Below, piece after piece: positions 1 through 8,718 of a DNA stretch of 24,534 nucleotides. The DNA comes from an uncultured Eubacteriales bacterium. GTDB taxonomy: Bacteria > Bacillota > Clostridia > Oscillospirales > Oscillospiraceae. Made by a program: the position numbers and the translations under genes. The notes under the pieces were generated by a model. That model was given only the letters and a program-made list of their open reading frames with translations. It was not told where the DNA came from and searched no databases. Location of the stretch: the NCBI GenBank assembly GCA_902465435.1, contig CABQNH010000030.1, positions 1-24,534 on the forward strand. Reading direction: 5' to 3'. Every line of letters begins with the position of its first letter. The first letter of the stretch is position 1.

Positions 1-12
1 AATATTTTCTCA

Positions 13-44
13 TTTTGACGGTTACGGACTTTAAGGACAGTCTG
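13..44 (+). repeat. Dispersed intergenic repeat, copy 1
   Basis: A 32-nt sequence containing TTGACGGTTACGGACTTT matches the reverse complement of 14949-14980 at 30 of 32 positions, and a shorter stretch at 23651-23675. All copies are intergenic and each is followed within 0-18 nt by an inverted repeat; here the hairpin at 48-83 starts 4 nt downstream. The function is not known to me. The upstream part of the element is cut off by the window edge. Confidence 0.75.
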
Positions 45-47
45 AGG

Positions 48-83
48 ATCCCCCGGGGCGGCCGATTATGCCGCCCGGGGGAT
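48..83 (+). terminator. GC-rich hairpin, probable terminator of an upstream gene
   Basis: Two arms, ATCCCCCGGGGCGGC (48-62) and GCCGCCCGGGGGAT (70-83), pair over 14 bp with one bulged G and a 7-nt loop. No T-run follows, so an intrinsic terminator is likely but not certain. No gene is visible between position 1 and this hairpin. Confidence 0.45.
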
Positions 84-93
84 TCATACTATT

Positions 94-134
94 AAGGAAC
101 GCATGCTTTCGCCGCCTGAAAGTATGCGTTTCTT
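94..134 (+). terminator. A/T-tailed hairpin upstream of the cas promoter
   Basis: Arms AAGGAACGCATGCTTTC (94-110) and GAAAGTATGCGTTTCTT (118-134) pair over 17 bp with two G-T pairs and a 7-nt loop. The A-rich start and T-rich end suit a bidirectional intrinsic terminator. It insulates the cas promoter from upstream transcription. A very similar hairpin lies at 10453-10493 beyond the CRISPR array. Confidence 0.6.
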
Positions 135-212
135 GATCGCTTGAGCCATTTTTGAAATGGTTTTGCTGTATTTTAGTATAAAACAGGCCTTTTTAGTAAA
201 TCTGCAACAAAC

Positions 213-241
213 TTGACATTTTATGGGACGCATTTTATAAT
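213..241 (+). promoter_or_regulatory. Consensus sigma-A promoter of the cas operon
   Basis: TTGACA at 213-218 and TATAAT at 236-241 are separated by 17 bp, a full match to the housekeeping consensus. Transcription should start near 248-250, leaving a 5' untranslated region of about 110 nt before cas3. Because the -35 box sits where the longest cas3 reading frame opens (a TTG at 213), that upstream start can be ruled out. I saw no obvious operator palindrome over the promoter, which suggests constitutive expression. Confidence 0.88.
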
Positions 242-359
242 AGAGTTACTGAATTATGTAAGAAAATCAAAAAGAAACCACGGGCTTATCGGCCGGTTCT
301 GGTGCCCACCGTGGAAAACGGAGCGAGAAAACCCAAGAAAATACATGGAGGCATCAGAA

Positions 360-3104
360 ATGCACAGGCAGAGCAGAGAGACACGCGCGCAAAGCGTGGC
401 GGAATATCCGCCCGAGCAGGCAATGCTTGCGCTTGCGGCAAAGACGGATCCCCAAAACGAGGAGAGGTGGCTTCCTCTGACCGTTCACCTGCAGGACACC
501 GCCGCTGTCATGGAGTATCTTTTGACGAATTGGCTGCCCGAGCAGTTCCATTTGCATCTCGGCTTGCAGCGGGAAGCGTTTTTTGAGTTGGCGATTGCGG
601 CCGCTCTGCTCCATGACATTGGGAAAAGCATGCGGGCATTTCAGTGGAGCATCACCGAACGTCGGCCGGAGCTGCGAAAGCGGCTGCAGGCATACGGTCT
701 GACTGTGGAGTTCCCGATGGGAAAGCCGCCGGAGCGGATTCCGCACGCCGCCGCAGGCGCGGAGCTTCTTCGCCTCGAACACTACGGCGACGGCTTTGCC
801 GTTGTGGTGGGTGCGCATCATGGGACGCCTGAAAATCAGACGGACGTCCGCTTCTGCGAAAGCTCGCCGCTTTCCTTTGGATGGGAGAAGAACGGTGGCC
901 GCGCCACGAGCTGGGGCGCGGTTCAGAGGGCGTTGCTTCGCTGGGCGCAGGCAGAAACCACGCCGCCGGAGAGACTGCCGGAGTGTTCGATGACGGCGCA
1001 GATGGTGCTGACAAGCCTTGTTATTATGGCGGACTGGATCGCCAGCAATACGGCTTATTTTCCCCTGCTTCCCGCAGAGGAGCTGCCGCGGGCGTATGAT
1101 CGGAGCCGCGCCGCAAACGCCGTTCGGACGCTTCACCTGCCGAAGCCTTGGCGCATTTCCGCAGACTGGCAGACTGCGGATTCCTTTGAGCGGCGGTTCG
1201 GCTTTGCGGCCAATCCGGTTCAGATGGGCGTGGAGCAAATCGCCGCGGAAATGAAAACGCCCGGCGTTTTGATCCTGGAAGCGCCGATGGGACAGGGCAA
1301 GACCGAAGCGGCGCTTGCAGCGGCGGAGATTCTGATGAATCGCTTTCATTTGGGCGGTGCGGCGTTTTTTCTTCCCTCACAGGCGACCTCCAACGCCATG
1401 TTTACAAGAATGGCCCGGTGGGCAAGACGCCAGCCGGACGCGGTTCGGGTCGCTGTGGAGCTGATCCACGGCCAGGCGGAGCAGAACGCCGAATTTTCGC
1501 AGCTGGCGGCAGGGCGCGTGCAGATTGCACAGGGAGAGGCGGAAGCCGATCCCCTGACGGTGCATTCCTTCTTTTGCGGCAGAAAAACCAAGCTGCTTGC
1601 CAATCTGGTGGTCGGCACGATCGACCAACTGCTGATGGCGGCGCTGAAGCAAAGGCATGTGATGCTGCGGCATTTGGGACTCGTGGGAAAGGTGGTCATT
1701 ATTGATGAATGCCACGCCTACGATGCATATATGAATACATACCTGGACTGTGTGCTGGATTGGCTGGGCGCTTATAGGGTGCCGGTGATCCTGCTTTCGG
1801 CTACCCTGCCCGGCGGGCGCAGAGCGGAGCTGCTGCGCGCCTATCTGGGGCAGCGCAGGGCAGCTATGCCGGAGATCGAGGCCAGTCAGGCCTATCCGAT
1901 GCTGTGCTGGACGGCGGAGAACGCCGCGCATATGACGTGCATTGCGTCGGATGGACGCAGCCGCAGCGTTGCCATACAAAGGGTGGGGGAGGATGCGGCA
2001 ATCGACGAGATCGGCGCGGCACTCCGGCAGGGCTGCGTCGGCGTGATCGTCAACACGGTAAAGCGAGCACAGGCGATATGGACGCTTTTGCGGAAGCGGT
2101 ATCCCGCTGCCGAAATCCTGATGGATCATTCCCGGTTTTTAGCGCCGGATCGTTTAGCGCACGAAACAAAGATTTTGGAACGTGTCGGTAAAAATTCCGA
2201 CGCAGAGCTGCGTAGGGGCGTGCTGGTGATCGGCACTCAGGTGCTGGAGCAGTCCTTAGATCTGGATTTTGACCTGCTGATTACAGATTTGTGCCCGATG
2301 GATCTGCTGCTGCAGCGAATCGGACGGCTGCACCGGCATACCAGGCAGCGCCCTTCCGGACTCAAAACGCCTCGCTGCCTTGTGATGGGCGCACAGGAGG
2401 AGCTGGAAGGCGGAAGCCGTGCCGTTTACGGTGATTATCTTCTGCTTCGCACCCGCGCGCTCCTGCCGGAGACCATTCTTCTGCCGCAGGATATTTCGCC
2501 GCTGGTGCAGAAGGCCTATGATGAGACGCTGTGGTCTCCGGAACCGGAGCCAAGCTATGAAAAAGCATGGAACGACGCGCAGCTTGCGCAGAAAAACCAA
2601 CAAAAAAACGCCAGAAGCTACCGCATCGATCCGCCGGCACGCGATGGATTTTTTGATACCATCGAGGGGCTGCTGGACCGTGCGCCGGGGCTTACGGAGC
2701 CGCAGGCGCGGGCTGCCGTCCGCGACGGAAGCGCGGCGATCGAGGTTCTGGTCGTGCAGCAGACGGAGGACGGCATGGTAACGCTGCTGTCCGGCTCGGG
2801 CAAGGGCGCGCAGTACCGCGCCGACAGCCAGCCCAGCGCCGAGGAGGCTCGCGCCATCGCGGCGCAGCGGCTCCGGCTGCCTGCCTTTTTCAGCGAGCGG
2901 TATCATGCCGACGCGGTGATCGAAGAGCTGGCGGCGAATGCGGGGCGGCTTCCCCTGTGGAATCAGGCACCGCTTTTGGCCGGAGAGCTGTTCCTGATTC
3001 TGAATTCGGACGGGACGGCGGAGCTGGCAGGCAAGCAGCTTCGGTATGATCCCTGCGTTGGACTGATGGAAAAGGAGAAACAAAATGGAACAAATTGCAT
3101 TTAA
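360..3104 (+). CDS. cas3: CRISPR-associated nuclease/helicase Cas3 (type I-E)
   Basis: Cas3 is recruited by Cascade to an R-loop, nicks the displaced strand and then unwinds and degrades the target DNA. The 914-residue protein has an N-terminal HD nuclease domain with His43, the HD pair at 85-86 in LLHDIGK, His129 and the GAHHG segment near 151-155. A superfamily 2 helicase follows, with Walker A (APMGQGKTE, about 307-316), a DECH box (about 449-452), an SAT motif and the motif VI segment QRIGRLHRH (about 652-660). Length is typical of type I-E Cas3. The start at 360 is chosen because GGAGG (347-351) lies 8 nt upstream; a 49-codon upstream extension would overlap the promoter. It is the first gene of the cas operon and overlaps cas8e by 20 nt. 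All motifs are intact, so it should be active. Confidence 0.96.
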   Translation: MHRQSRETRAQSVAEYPPEQAMLALAAKTDPQNEERWLPLTVHLQDTAAVMEYLLTNWLPEQFHLHLGLQREAFFELAIAAALLHDIGKSMRAFQWSITERRPELRKRLQAYGLTVEFPMGKPPERIPHAAAGAELLRLEHYGDGFAVVVGAHHGTPENQTDVRFCESSPLSFGWEKNGGRATSWGAVQRALLRWAQAETTPPERLPECSMTAQMVLTSLVIMADWIASNTAYFPLLPAEELPRAYDRSRAANAVRTLHLPKPWRISADWQTADSFERRFGFAANPVQMGVEQIAAEMKTPGVLILEAPMGQGKTEAALAAAEILMNRFHLGGAAFFLPSQATSNAMFTRMARWARRQPDAVRVAVELIHGQAEQNAEFSQLAAGRVQIAQGEAEADPLTVHSFFCGRKTKLLANLVVGTIDQLLMAALKQRHVMLRHLGLVGKVVIIDECHAYDAYMNTYLDCVLDWLGAYRVPVILLSATLPGGRRAELLRAYLGQRRAAMPEIEASQAYPMLCWTAENAAHMTCIASDGRSRSVAIQRVGEDAAIDEIGAALRQGCVGVIVNTVKRAQAIWTLLRKRYPAAEILMDHSRFLAPDRLAHETKILERVGKNSDAELRRGVLVIGTQVLEQSLDLDFDLLITDLCPMDLLLQRIGRLHRHTRQRPSGLKTPRCLVMGAQEELEGGSRAVYGDYLLLRTRALLPETILLPQDISPLVQKAYDETLWSPEPEPSYEKAWNDAQLAQKNQQKNARSYRIDPPARDGFFDTIEGLLDRAPGLTEPQARAAVRDGSAAIEVLVVQQTEDGMVTLLSGSGKGAQYRADSQPSAEEARAIAAQRLRLPAFFSERYHADAVIEELAANAGRLPLWNQAPLLAGELFLILNSDGTAELAGKQLRYDPCVGLMEKEKQNGTNCI

Positions 3105-4725
3105 TTTGCTGCAGGAGCCGTGGATTCGGGTGATGCGGCAGGACGGTTCGGTTCAGGAGTGCTCCCTGACGCAGGCGCTGCTGGACAGCCATAAGTATCA
3201 GCGTCTGGCGGGCGAACTGCCGACGCAGGATGCGGCGGTTCTGCGCCTGCTGCTGGCGGTTCTGCATACGGTATTTTACCGCGTGGATCCCGACGCGGAG
3301 AGTGACCCGATCGACAGCCGTGCCGGTGCGCTTCGGCGCTGGCAGGCACTTTGGAGCGCAGGAAGTCTGCCGGAAAAACCGCTGCGGGAGTATCTGGAGC
3401 GCTGGAAGGAACGGTTTTGGCTGTTTCACCCGGAGCATCCGTTCTATCAGGTGCCGGATGCGGCAGCGGGAACACGGTACTCCGCGGCCAAGCTGAACGG
3501 GGAATTATCGGAAAGCAGCAACAAGCTGCGCCTCTTCCCGGCTCGTGCGGGAGAGAGCAAAAGCAGCCTTTCCTATGCGGAGGCCGCACGTTGGCTGCTT
3601 TATCTGAACGGCTTTGACGATACGTCTGCCAAGCCGAAGGGGAAAGGACTTCCGTCGCCGGGCGCGGGCTGGCTCGGCAAGCTTGGCCTGATCTATGCCG
3701 AGGGCGGCACGCTCTTTGAGACGCTCCTTCTGAATCTTGTCCTGCTGCAGGACGGAAGCGAGCTTTGGAGCGAGCCGCGTCCCGTCTGGGAGAGGGACAA
3801 GCCCAAAAGCGCAGAGCGCACGGAAATTCCAATGCCGGAAAATCAGGCTGAGCTGCTGACGCTGCAGTCCCGCCGCCTTTTGCTGGAACGGGAGGCGGAT
3901 CGAGTGGTCGGCTACAGCCTGCTGGGCGGAGATTTCTTTTCAAAAATCAACGCGTCCGCAGAGCAAATGACGCTCTGGGACAGAAGAAGCGGGAAAAAGA
4001 ACGAGCCACCCTATGACCAGCCCAGACGGCTCAGTCCGGAACGGCAGATGTGGCGGGACTTCGGCGTGATCACCGGCGCGGGGGCAGAGGGGAAAATACC
4101 GGGCGTTGTGCGCTGGATCGCTCTGCTCAAGAGCAAACGGGTGCTGGAGCGGGATCGGGTGATCCGACTTCGCACCGCAGGCGTTAAGTACGGAGATAAG
4201 GACTTTTTTGTTGAGGATATTTTAGCGGATCATCTGGATTTCCACGCCGGACTGTTGGAGGAGGCAGGAAAGCTGTGGACGGATCTGGTTCAGCAGAAGA
4301 TCTTGCAGACGGAACGGGCGGCGTGGCTGCTGGGCGATCTGGCAAAGGAGCTTTTCCTTGCAGAGGGCGGACAGCCGGACAGCAGAACGCAGGAGGCCCG
4401 GGCGCAGCTGGCGAAGCAGGCATATTATGCAGCCGTCGATCTGCCGTTCCGCGCCTGGCTGTGCGCCATCGACCCGGCACAGGGAGACGACGAGACGCTT
4501 CGTATGGAAAAAGATGAGCAATGGAGCAGGGAAGCCTGCCAAATCGCGCTGACGCAGGGCAGGCGCATGGTGCAGAGCGCCGGTGAAGCCGCATTTATCG
4601 GCCGCTGGCGCAAAAACGGCAATACGGAGCGGGAAATCTGCTTCTCCTCGCCCGCAGCGTTCCAGCGCTTTGCTGCGAGAATCCGCAAGTGTTTTGCACT
4701 GTATCATCAGGAAAACTCCGAATAA
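3085..4725 (+). CDS. cas8e: Cascade large subunit Cas8e (CasA/Cse1)
   Basis: Cas8e is the large subunit of the type I-E Cascade surveillance complex; it reads the PAM on target DNA and recruits Cas3. The 546-residue protein begins MEQIAFNLLQEPWIRV, the characteristic Cse1 N-terminus, and is somewhat longer than the E. coli protein of about 500 residues. The C-terminal part (about 380-546) looks helical and should be the four-helix bundle that contacts Cse2, by family knowledge. AAGGAG precedes the ATG by about 6 nt, and the start lies inside the 3' end of cas3. It is followed by a 108-nt spacer, the only sizeable gap in the operon. Confidence 0.95.
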   Translation: MEQIAFNLLQEPWIRVMRQDGSVQECSLTQALLDSHKYQRLAGELPTQDAAVLRLLLAVLHTVFYRVDPDAESDPIDSRAGALRRWQALWSAGSLPEKPLREYLERWKERFWLFHPEHPFYQVPDAAAGTRYSAAKLNGELSESSNKLRLFPARAGESKSSLSYAEAARWLLYLNGFDDTSAKPKGKGLPSPGAGWLGKLGLIYAEGGTLFETLLLNLVLLQDGSELWSEPRPVWERDKPKSAERTEIPMPENQAELLTLQSRRLLLEREADRVVGYSLLGGDFFSKINASAEQMTLWDRRSGKKNEPPYDQPRRLSPERQMWRDFGVITGAGAEGKIPGVVRWIALLKSKRVLERDRVIRLRTAGVKYGDKDFFVEDILADHLDFHAGLLEEAGKLWTDLVQQKILQTERAAWLLGDLAKELFLAEGGQPDSRTQEARAQLAKQAYYAAVDLPFRAWLCAIDPAQGDDETLRMEKDEQWSREACQIALTQGRRMVQSAGEAAFIGRWRKNGNTEREICFSSPAAFQRFAARIRKCFALYHQENSE

Positions 4726-4833
4726 GTCCCCCGCAGCGGGCGGCGGTGCGTTTCCGTCAAGCCGGACGGGGCCCCCTTCATCGCTCGTTTTTGGGGATGG
4801 GATCGGAGCTTCCTCAGGAAAAGGAGGCAGTCA
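4726..4833 (+). other. cas8e-cse2 intergenic spacer with small inverted repeats
   Basis: This 108-nt gap interrupts an operon whose other junctions all overlap. It contains CCCGC-AG-CGGG (about 4729-4739) and CCGTC followed closely by GACGG (about 4754-4768), then a C-run and G-run that could pair. It ends with AAGGAGG (4821-4827) placed for cse2. The hairpins could adjust mRNA stability or translation between the one-copy Cas8e and the multi-copy subunits, but that is inference. No protein signal is seen in it. Confidence 0.4.
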
Positions 4834-5427
4834 ATGAATAATCAAAAGACCATGGTAAAGGAGTTCGTGCGCGGACGGCTGACGCAGTGGCAGCGGGAGC
4901 CGAACGGACATCTTGTCCGGGCGGAGCTTGCCAATTTGCGCCGGGGCGTTGGGAAAGCGCCGGGTGATTTGCCGGAGCTTTGGGGCTTGCTGTTCCGCGA
5001 TTTCCCGGAGGCGCTTATGAGCCGGAACGGGGAAGCGACATGGGCGGAATGGGCCGTATCCGGCGCCCTGTCGCTCTATGCCCTGCATCAGCAGGGAATG
5101 CAGCAGAATGCCCATGTCAAAGGACGGCGGCTCGGCATGGCGGTTCGTATGCTGGCAGGCGGCGAGGAGGAGGCAATGAAGGCCGTGCTGCGGCGCTTCA
5201 ATGCCTTTGCCACGGCGCGGAGCATGCCGGAGTGCCAGCACCATCTGCGCGGCCTTGTCCAGCTGCTGCGCAGTCAGGGTATTGCCATGGATTATGTGGA
5301 ATTAGCGGGGGATTTGTATGAATTCCAGACGCCGGACGGGGCCGCGCGCGTTCGCCTGCGCTGGGGACAGGATTTTTATCGGAATATATTTACGACCGAG
5401 GAAGGAAAGGATGACAACCATGAATAA
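4834..5427 (+). CDS. cse2: Cascade small subunit Cse2 (CasB, Cas11e)
   Basis: Cse2 forms a dimer on the belly of Cascade and stabilises the crRNA and the R-loop. The 197-residue protein is rich in Arg and helix-forming residues, with the early FVRGRLTQWQ segment and a repeated pattern of basic residues (RRLGMAVRMLAG, LRRFNAFATARS) as expected of the family. It is longer than the E. coli protein of about 160 residues. AAGGAGG ends 6 nt before the ATG. The gene lies between cas8e and cas7e, which it overlaps, in the standard type I-E order. Confidence 0.92.
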   Translation: MNNQKTMVKEFVRGRLTQWQREPNGHLVRAELANLRRGVGKAPGDLPELWGLLFRDFPEALMSRNGEATWAEWAVSGALSLYALHQQGMQQNAHVKGRRLGMAVRMLAGGEEEAMKAVLRRFNAFATARSMPECQHHLRGLVQLLRSQGIAMDYVELAGDLYEFQTPDGAARVRLRWGQDFYRNIFTTEEGKDDNHE

Positions 5428-6505
5428 CAGCAAGAGAATTTATGTCGATCTCCACGTGCTTCAAACCGTTCCCCCAAGCTGCGTGAACCGGGACGATACG
5501 GGCAGCCCAAAAACCGCCGTTTATGGCGGCGTGACCCGAGCCAGAGTATCCAGTCAGGCATGGAAGCGCGCGATGCGCCTGCAATTCCGGGAGCTGCTCT
5601 CCGAGGGCGAGGTGGGGCAGCGGACGAAGCGGGTAACGGAGCTGATCGCGGCCGAAATGCGCAGGGACTGCCCGGAGCTTGGAGAAAAGCAGGCACAGGC
5701 CTCGGCGCGCACCGTGTTGGAGGCCGCCGGGATCAAGCTGAAGGAGGAAAAGGAGACGCTGAGAACCGGTGCGCTGTTCTTTATCAGCCCCGCGCAGGTT
5801 CGGGCGCTGGCCGAAATCGCACTGCATTTAGACGGGAAGAAGCCGGAAAAGGCTGCGTGTCAAAACGCGCTCAAGAGTCTGCCCTGTATCGATATCGCCC
5901 TGTTTGGCCGAATGGTGGCGGACGATCCGAGCCTGAACTTTGACGCGGCGGCACAGGTTGCCCACGCGATTTCCACGCATGCCGTAGAAAATGAATACGA
6001 CTATTTTACCGCGGTGGATGACTGCGCGCCGGAGGATAACGCGGGTGCGGGGCATTTGGGCACGGTAGAATTCAATTCCTCCACACTGTATCGCTATGCC
6101 ACGGTAAATGTCGGCCGGCTTGCAGAGCTGCTGGGCGAAAAAACGCCGGAGGCGGTCAGAGCCTTTGTCGAGGCATTCCTTCGCAGTATGCCCACCGGCA
6201 AGCAAAACACCTTTGCCAATTGGACCCGGCCGGACGCCGTCTATGTCACAGTGCGCCGCGACCAGCCCATCAATCTGGCAGGCGCGTTTGAAGCGCCGGT
6301 GTCCGCCGGAGAGCACGGCTATGTGTCCGGCTCCATAGAGAGACTGGCACAATATGCGGAAGAAACCTATCAGGATTTTGCGTCCGCGCCGGTGCTTGCA
6401 CTGAGCGTAGGGAAGGGACTGGAAAAGCTGGCGGAGCCATGCACCGTGGGTGTACTGCTCGATACGCTGGAGGCATGGCTGAAGAGCAGCGAGGCGCAGC
6501 AATGA
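5411..6505 (+). CDS. cas7e: Cascade backbone subunit Cas7e (CasC/Cse4)
   Basis: Six copies of Cas7e normally coat the crRNA spacer as the Cascade backbone. The 364-residue protein is close to the E. coli length. It has the hallmark N-terminus with DLHVLQTVPPSCVNRDDTGSPKTA, then GGVTRARVSSQAWKRAMR and the later NEYDYFTAVDD region, all typical of the Cas7/Cst2/DevR family. Two ATG codons compete, at 5411 and 5420. I chose 5411 because AGGAAGG (5399-5405) fits it, but 5420, with AAAGG ending at 5410, is nearly as good and would shorten the protein by three residues. It overlaps the 3' end of cse2 and shares ATGA with cas5e. Confidence 0.95.
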   Translation: MTTMNNSKRIYVDLHVLQTVPPSCVNRDDTGSPKTAVYGGVTRARVSSQAWKRAMRLQFRELLSEGEVGQRTKRVTELIAAEMRRDCPELGEKQAQASARTVLEAAGIKLKEEKETLRTGALFFISPAQVRALAEIALHLDGKKPEKAACQNALKSLPCIDIALFGRMVADDPSLNFDAAAQVAHAISTHAVENEYDYFTAVDDCAPEDNAGAGHLGTVEFNSSTLYRYATVNVGRLAELLGEKTPEAVRAFVEAFLRSMPTGKQNTFANWTRPDAVYVTVRRDQPINLAGAFEAPVSAGEHGYVSGSIERLAQYAEETYQDFASAPVLALSVGKGLEKLAEPCTVGVLLDTLEAWLKSSEAQQ

Positions 6506-7149
6506 GTACGCTGCTGCTGCGTCTGGCAGGCCCCCTACAGTCTTGGGGCACGGACTCAAAATTTGACGTGCGGCGCACGGGCCGGGAGCCGAGCAAAAGC
6601 GGTGTGATCGGTCTTGTGGCGGCAGCGCTTGGGATTCGGCGGCAGGATCGGGATGCGCTGAAAACGCTGGCATCGCTGCGCTTCGGGGTCCGCGTCGATC
6701 GGGAAGGAAGTCTGCTGCGTGATTATCAAATCGCGCAGTCGCAGAAGAGCGCCTATGTGACGCACCGTTATTATCTGGCGGACGCCGTTTTTGTGGCGGG
6801 ACTGGAAAGTGAGGAGGCGGCGCTCCTTACGCGGATCGGGCAGGCGCTGCAGGCGCCGGCATTTCCGCTCTATCTGGGGCGGCGCTCCTGCCCGCCGGTC
6901 GGACGCGTGTTTTTGGGAATCACCGAAAAGCCGCTGGAGGAGGCGCTGCGCAATTCGGCGGGCGTGGGCGCTGTGCGGCTGCTTCTGGATGCAGGCGAGG
7001 GAGAGCCGGGGGGACTGGTTCGGGACGTGCCGGTATCCTTTGACCCTGCCGGGAGGGCGTATGCCTATCGCAGAGTGACGGAGCGCTTTTTGCAGCCGTA
7101 TGCAGAGCACGATCCCATGGCGGAATTGGAGGATGGACTATGTATCTGA
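6502..7149 (+). CDS. cas5e: Cascade subunit Cas5e (CasD)
   Basis: Cas5e binds the 5' handle of the crRNA and caps the Cas7 filament at the Cas8e end. The 215-residue protein starts with MSTLLLRLAGPLQSWGTDSKFD and continues RRTGREPSKSGVIGLVAAALG. This is the typical Cas5 start with the RAMP fold's first strand, the LQSWG motif and the conserved P-S-KSG loop. The ATG overlaps the cas7e stop in an ATGA. A reading frame opening at 6439 would add 21 residues inside cas7e and is rejected because it lacks family similarity. It overlaps cas6e by 10 nt, so translational coupling is likely. Confidence 0.95.
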   Translation: MSTLLLRLAGPLQSWGTDSKFDVRRTGREPSKSGVIGLVAAALGIRRQDRDALKTLASLRFGVRVDREGSLLRDYQIAQSQKSAYVTHRYYLADAVFVAGLESEEAALLTRIGQALQAPAFPLYLGRRSCPPVGRVFLGITEKPLEEALRNSAGVGAVRLLLDAGEGEPGGLVRDVPVSFDPAGRAYAYRRVTERFLQPYAEHDPMAELEDGLCI

Positions 7150-7781
7150 CGCAACTGCATCTGGATGAACGCAATCGCCGAACCTTAGCCGCACTGAACG
7201 CTCCCTGCAAATTTCACGGTGCGATCGAAGCGGCGTTTCCGGGGCCGAGACAGAGGAACCTGTGGCGAATCGATCAGCGCGGCGGAACGCGGTATCTTTT
7301 GATCCTCAGCAAGGAAAAGCCGGAGCTTACGCAGGCTGCTTTGCAGTTTGGCGTACCCGGGGAGCCGTGGCAGGTGAGGGATTACAGCGGGCTCCTGAAT
7401 CGAATTCAGAAGGGAAGCCGCTGGCGGTTTCGCCTTTGCGCAAATCCGACCTACAGCGTCCCGGCAGAGCACGGACACCGCGGCCGGGTCTGTGCCCACA
7501 GCACGCCGAACAACCAGCTTCAGTGGCTGATAAAGCAGGGCGCGCGGCACGGCTTTTCTCTGCGGCAGGATGAGTTTTCCGTAACAAAGGAAAAATGGTA
7601 TCGATTCAAAAAGGGGGCTGCTTCGGGCAGTGTGACCTTTCTTGCCGTGACATATGACGGTATTCTGACGGTGGAGGAGCCGGAGCGGTTCAAGGAGGCA
7701 CTCTGCGGCGGAATCGGCCCCGGGAAGGCTTACGGCGCGGGTCTTATGACGCTGGTAAGAGAGGGCGGCGTTTATGGCTGA
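7140..7781 (+). CDS. cas6e: CRISPR RNA endoribonuclease Cas6e (CasE/Cse3)
   Basis: Cas6e cuts the pre-crRNA at the base of each repeat hairpin and stays bound to the 3' handle as part of Cascade. The 213-residue protein has KFHGAIEAAFPG near residues 24-35, where His26 aligns with the catalytic histidine near the N-terminus of the family. The C-terminal glycine-rich loop GIGPGKAYGAGLMTL (about 190-205) is the RAMP signature. Its substrate is visible downstream: every repeat has a CCCCGC/GCGGGG hairpin. It overlaps cas5e by 10 nt and cas1 by 8 nt. Confidence 0.95.
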   Translation: MYLTQLHLDERNRRTLAALNAPCKFHGAIEAAFPGPRQRNLWRIDQRGGTRYLLILSKEKPELTQAALQFGVPGEPWQVRDYSGLLNRIQKGSRWRFRLCANPTYSVPAEHGHRGRVCAHSTPNNQLQWLIKQGARHGFSLRQDEFSVTKEKWYRFKKGAASGSVTFLAVTYDGILTVEEPERFKEALCGGIGPGKAYGAGLMTLVREGGVYG

Positions 7782-8718
7782 AATCCCGGGAATGCTTCGG
7801 CCGGAGCTGCAGGCGCTGCCTCAAATTGCGGATCGCATGACCTTCCTCTATTTGGAACGCTGTGTTTTGAGCCGTCAGGACAGCGCCATCACCGTAACCG
7901 ATGACCGGGGGACGGTGTTTGTTCCCGCCGCTGCGATTAGCGTGCTTCTGCTGGGACCGGGGACGAAGCTGACCCACCGTGCTATGGAGCTGATCGGAGA
8001 TGCCGGGGTCAGTGTGCTCTGGGTGGGTGAGCATGGCGTGCGTTATTATGCCGGCGGCCGCGCCCTGACCAGCCGTGCGGAGCTGCTGATCCGTCAGGCG
8101 GAGCTTGTGAGCAATACCCGCCTGCGGTTGGGGGTGGTTCGCCGGATGTATTCGATGCGATTTCCCGGCAAGGACGTGTCCACATTGACACTGCAGCAGC
8201 TGCGCGGACGGGAGGGCGCCAGAATCCGTTCCGTCTATCGCCAATCCTCCCAAAAATGGGGCGTTGCATGGAGCGGACGAACGTATGACCCGGAGGATTT
8301 TTCAGGAGGCGACGCGGTCAATCAGGCGCTGTCGGCGGGACACGCCTGCCTGTATGGGGCTGCGCACGCCGTCATACAGGCTCTGGGCTGCGCACCGGGC
8401 CTGGGGTTTGTCCATACCGGGCATACGTGCTCCTTTGTTTATGATATTGCGGATCTGTATAAGGCGGAGCTGACCATTCCATTGGCCTTTGAATTGGCGG
8501 CTGCGGTGGACAAGGAGGAGATCGCCTCCGCCATGCGCCGCCGAACCCGAGACGCCATGGCAAAGTCTCGCCTTATGGAACGGATGGTTCGGGATATCCG
8601 GACGCTGCTTGCCCGGGAGGATGCGCCTGAACTGCCGGAAAATGCGGTGTACCTTTGGGATGACAGGCAGGGTCTGGTGGAAAACGGACGATCCTATGGC
8701 GGGGAGGGCGCAACATGA
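7774..8718 (+). CDS. cas1: CRISPR integrase Cas1 (type I-E)
   Basis: Cas1, with Cas2, inserts new spacers at the leader end of the array. The 314-residue protein carries the metal-binding triad as Glu147 (in GREGAR), His214 (in GFVHTGH) and Asp227 (in YDIADLYK). Spacings of 67 and 13 residues match E. coli Cas1 (Glu141, His208, Asp221). The start at 7774 lies within the end of cas6e and is preceded by GAGAGGGCGG. The stop overlaps the cas2 start in an ATGA. All catalytic residues are present, so adaptation should be functional. Confidence 0.97.
   Translation: MAEIPGMLRPELQALPQIADRMTFLYLERCVLSRQDSAITVTDDRGTVFVPAAAISVLLLGPGTKLTHRAMELIGDAGVSVLWVGEHGVRYYAGGRALTSRAELLIRQAELVSNTRLRLGVVRRMYSMRFPGKDVSTLTLQQLRGREGARIRSVYRQSSQKWGVAWSGRTYDPEDFSGGDAVNQALSAGHACLYGAAHAVIQALGCAPGLGFVHTGHTCSFVYDIADLYKAELTIPLAFELAAAVDKEEIASAMRRRTRDAMAKSRLMERMVRDIRTLLAREDAPELPENAVYLWDDRQGLVENGRSYGGEGAT

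Noticed and set aside
213..359. N-terminal extension of cas3 from a TTG at 213
   Set aside because: The TTG lies in the -35 box of the consensus promoter, and a good ribosome binding site precedes the ATG at 360.
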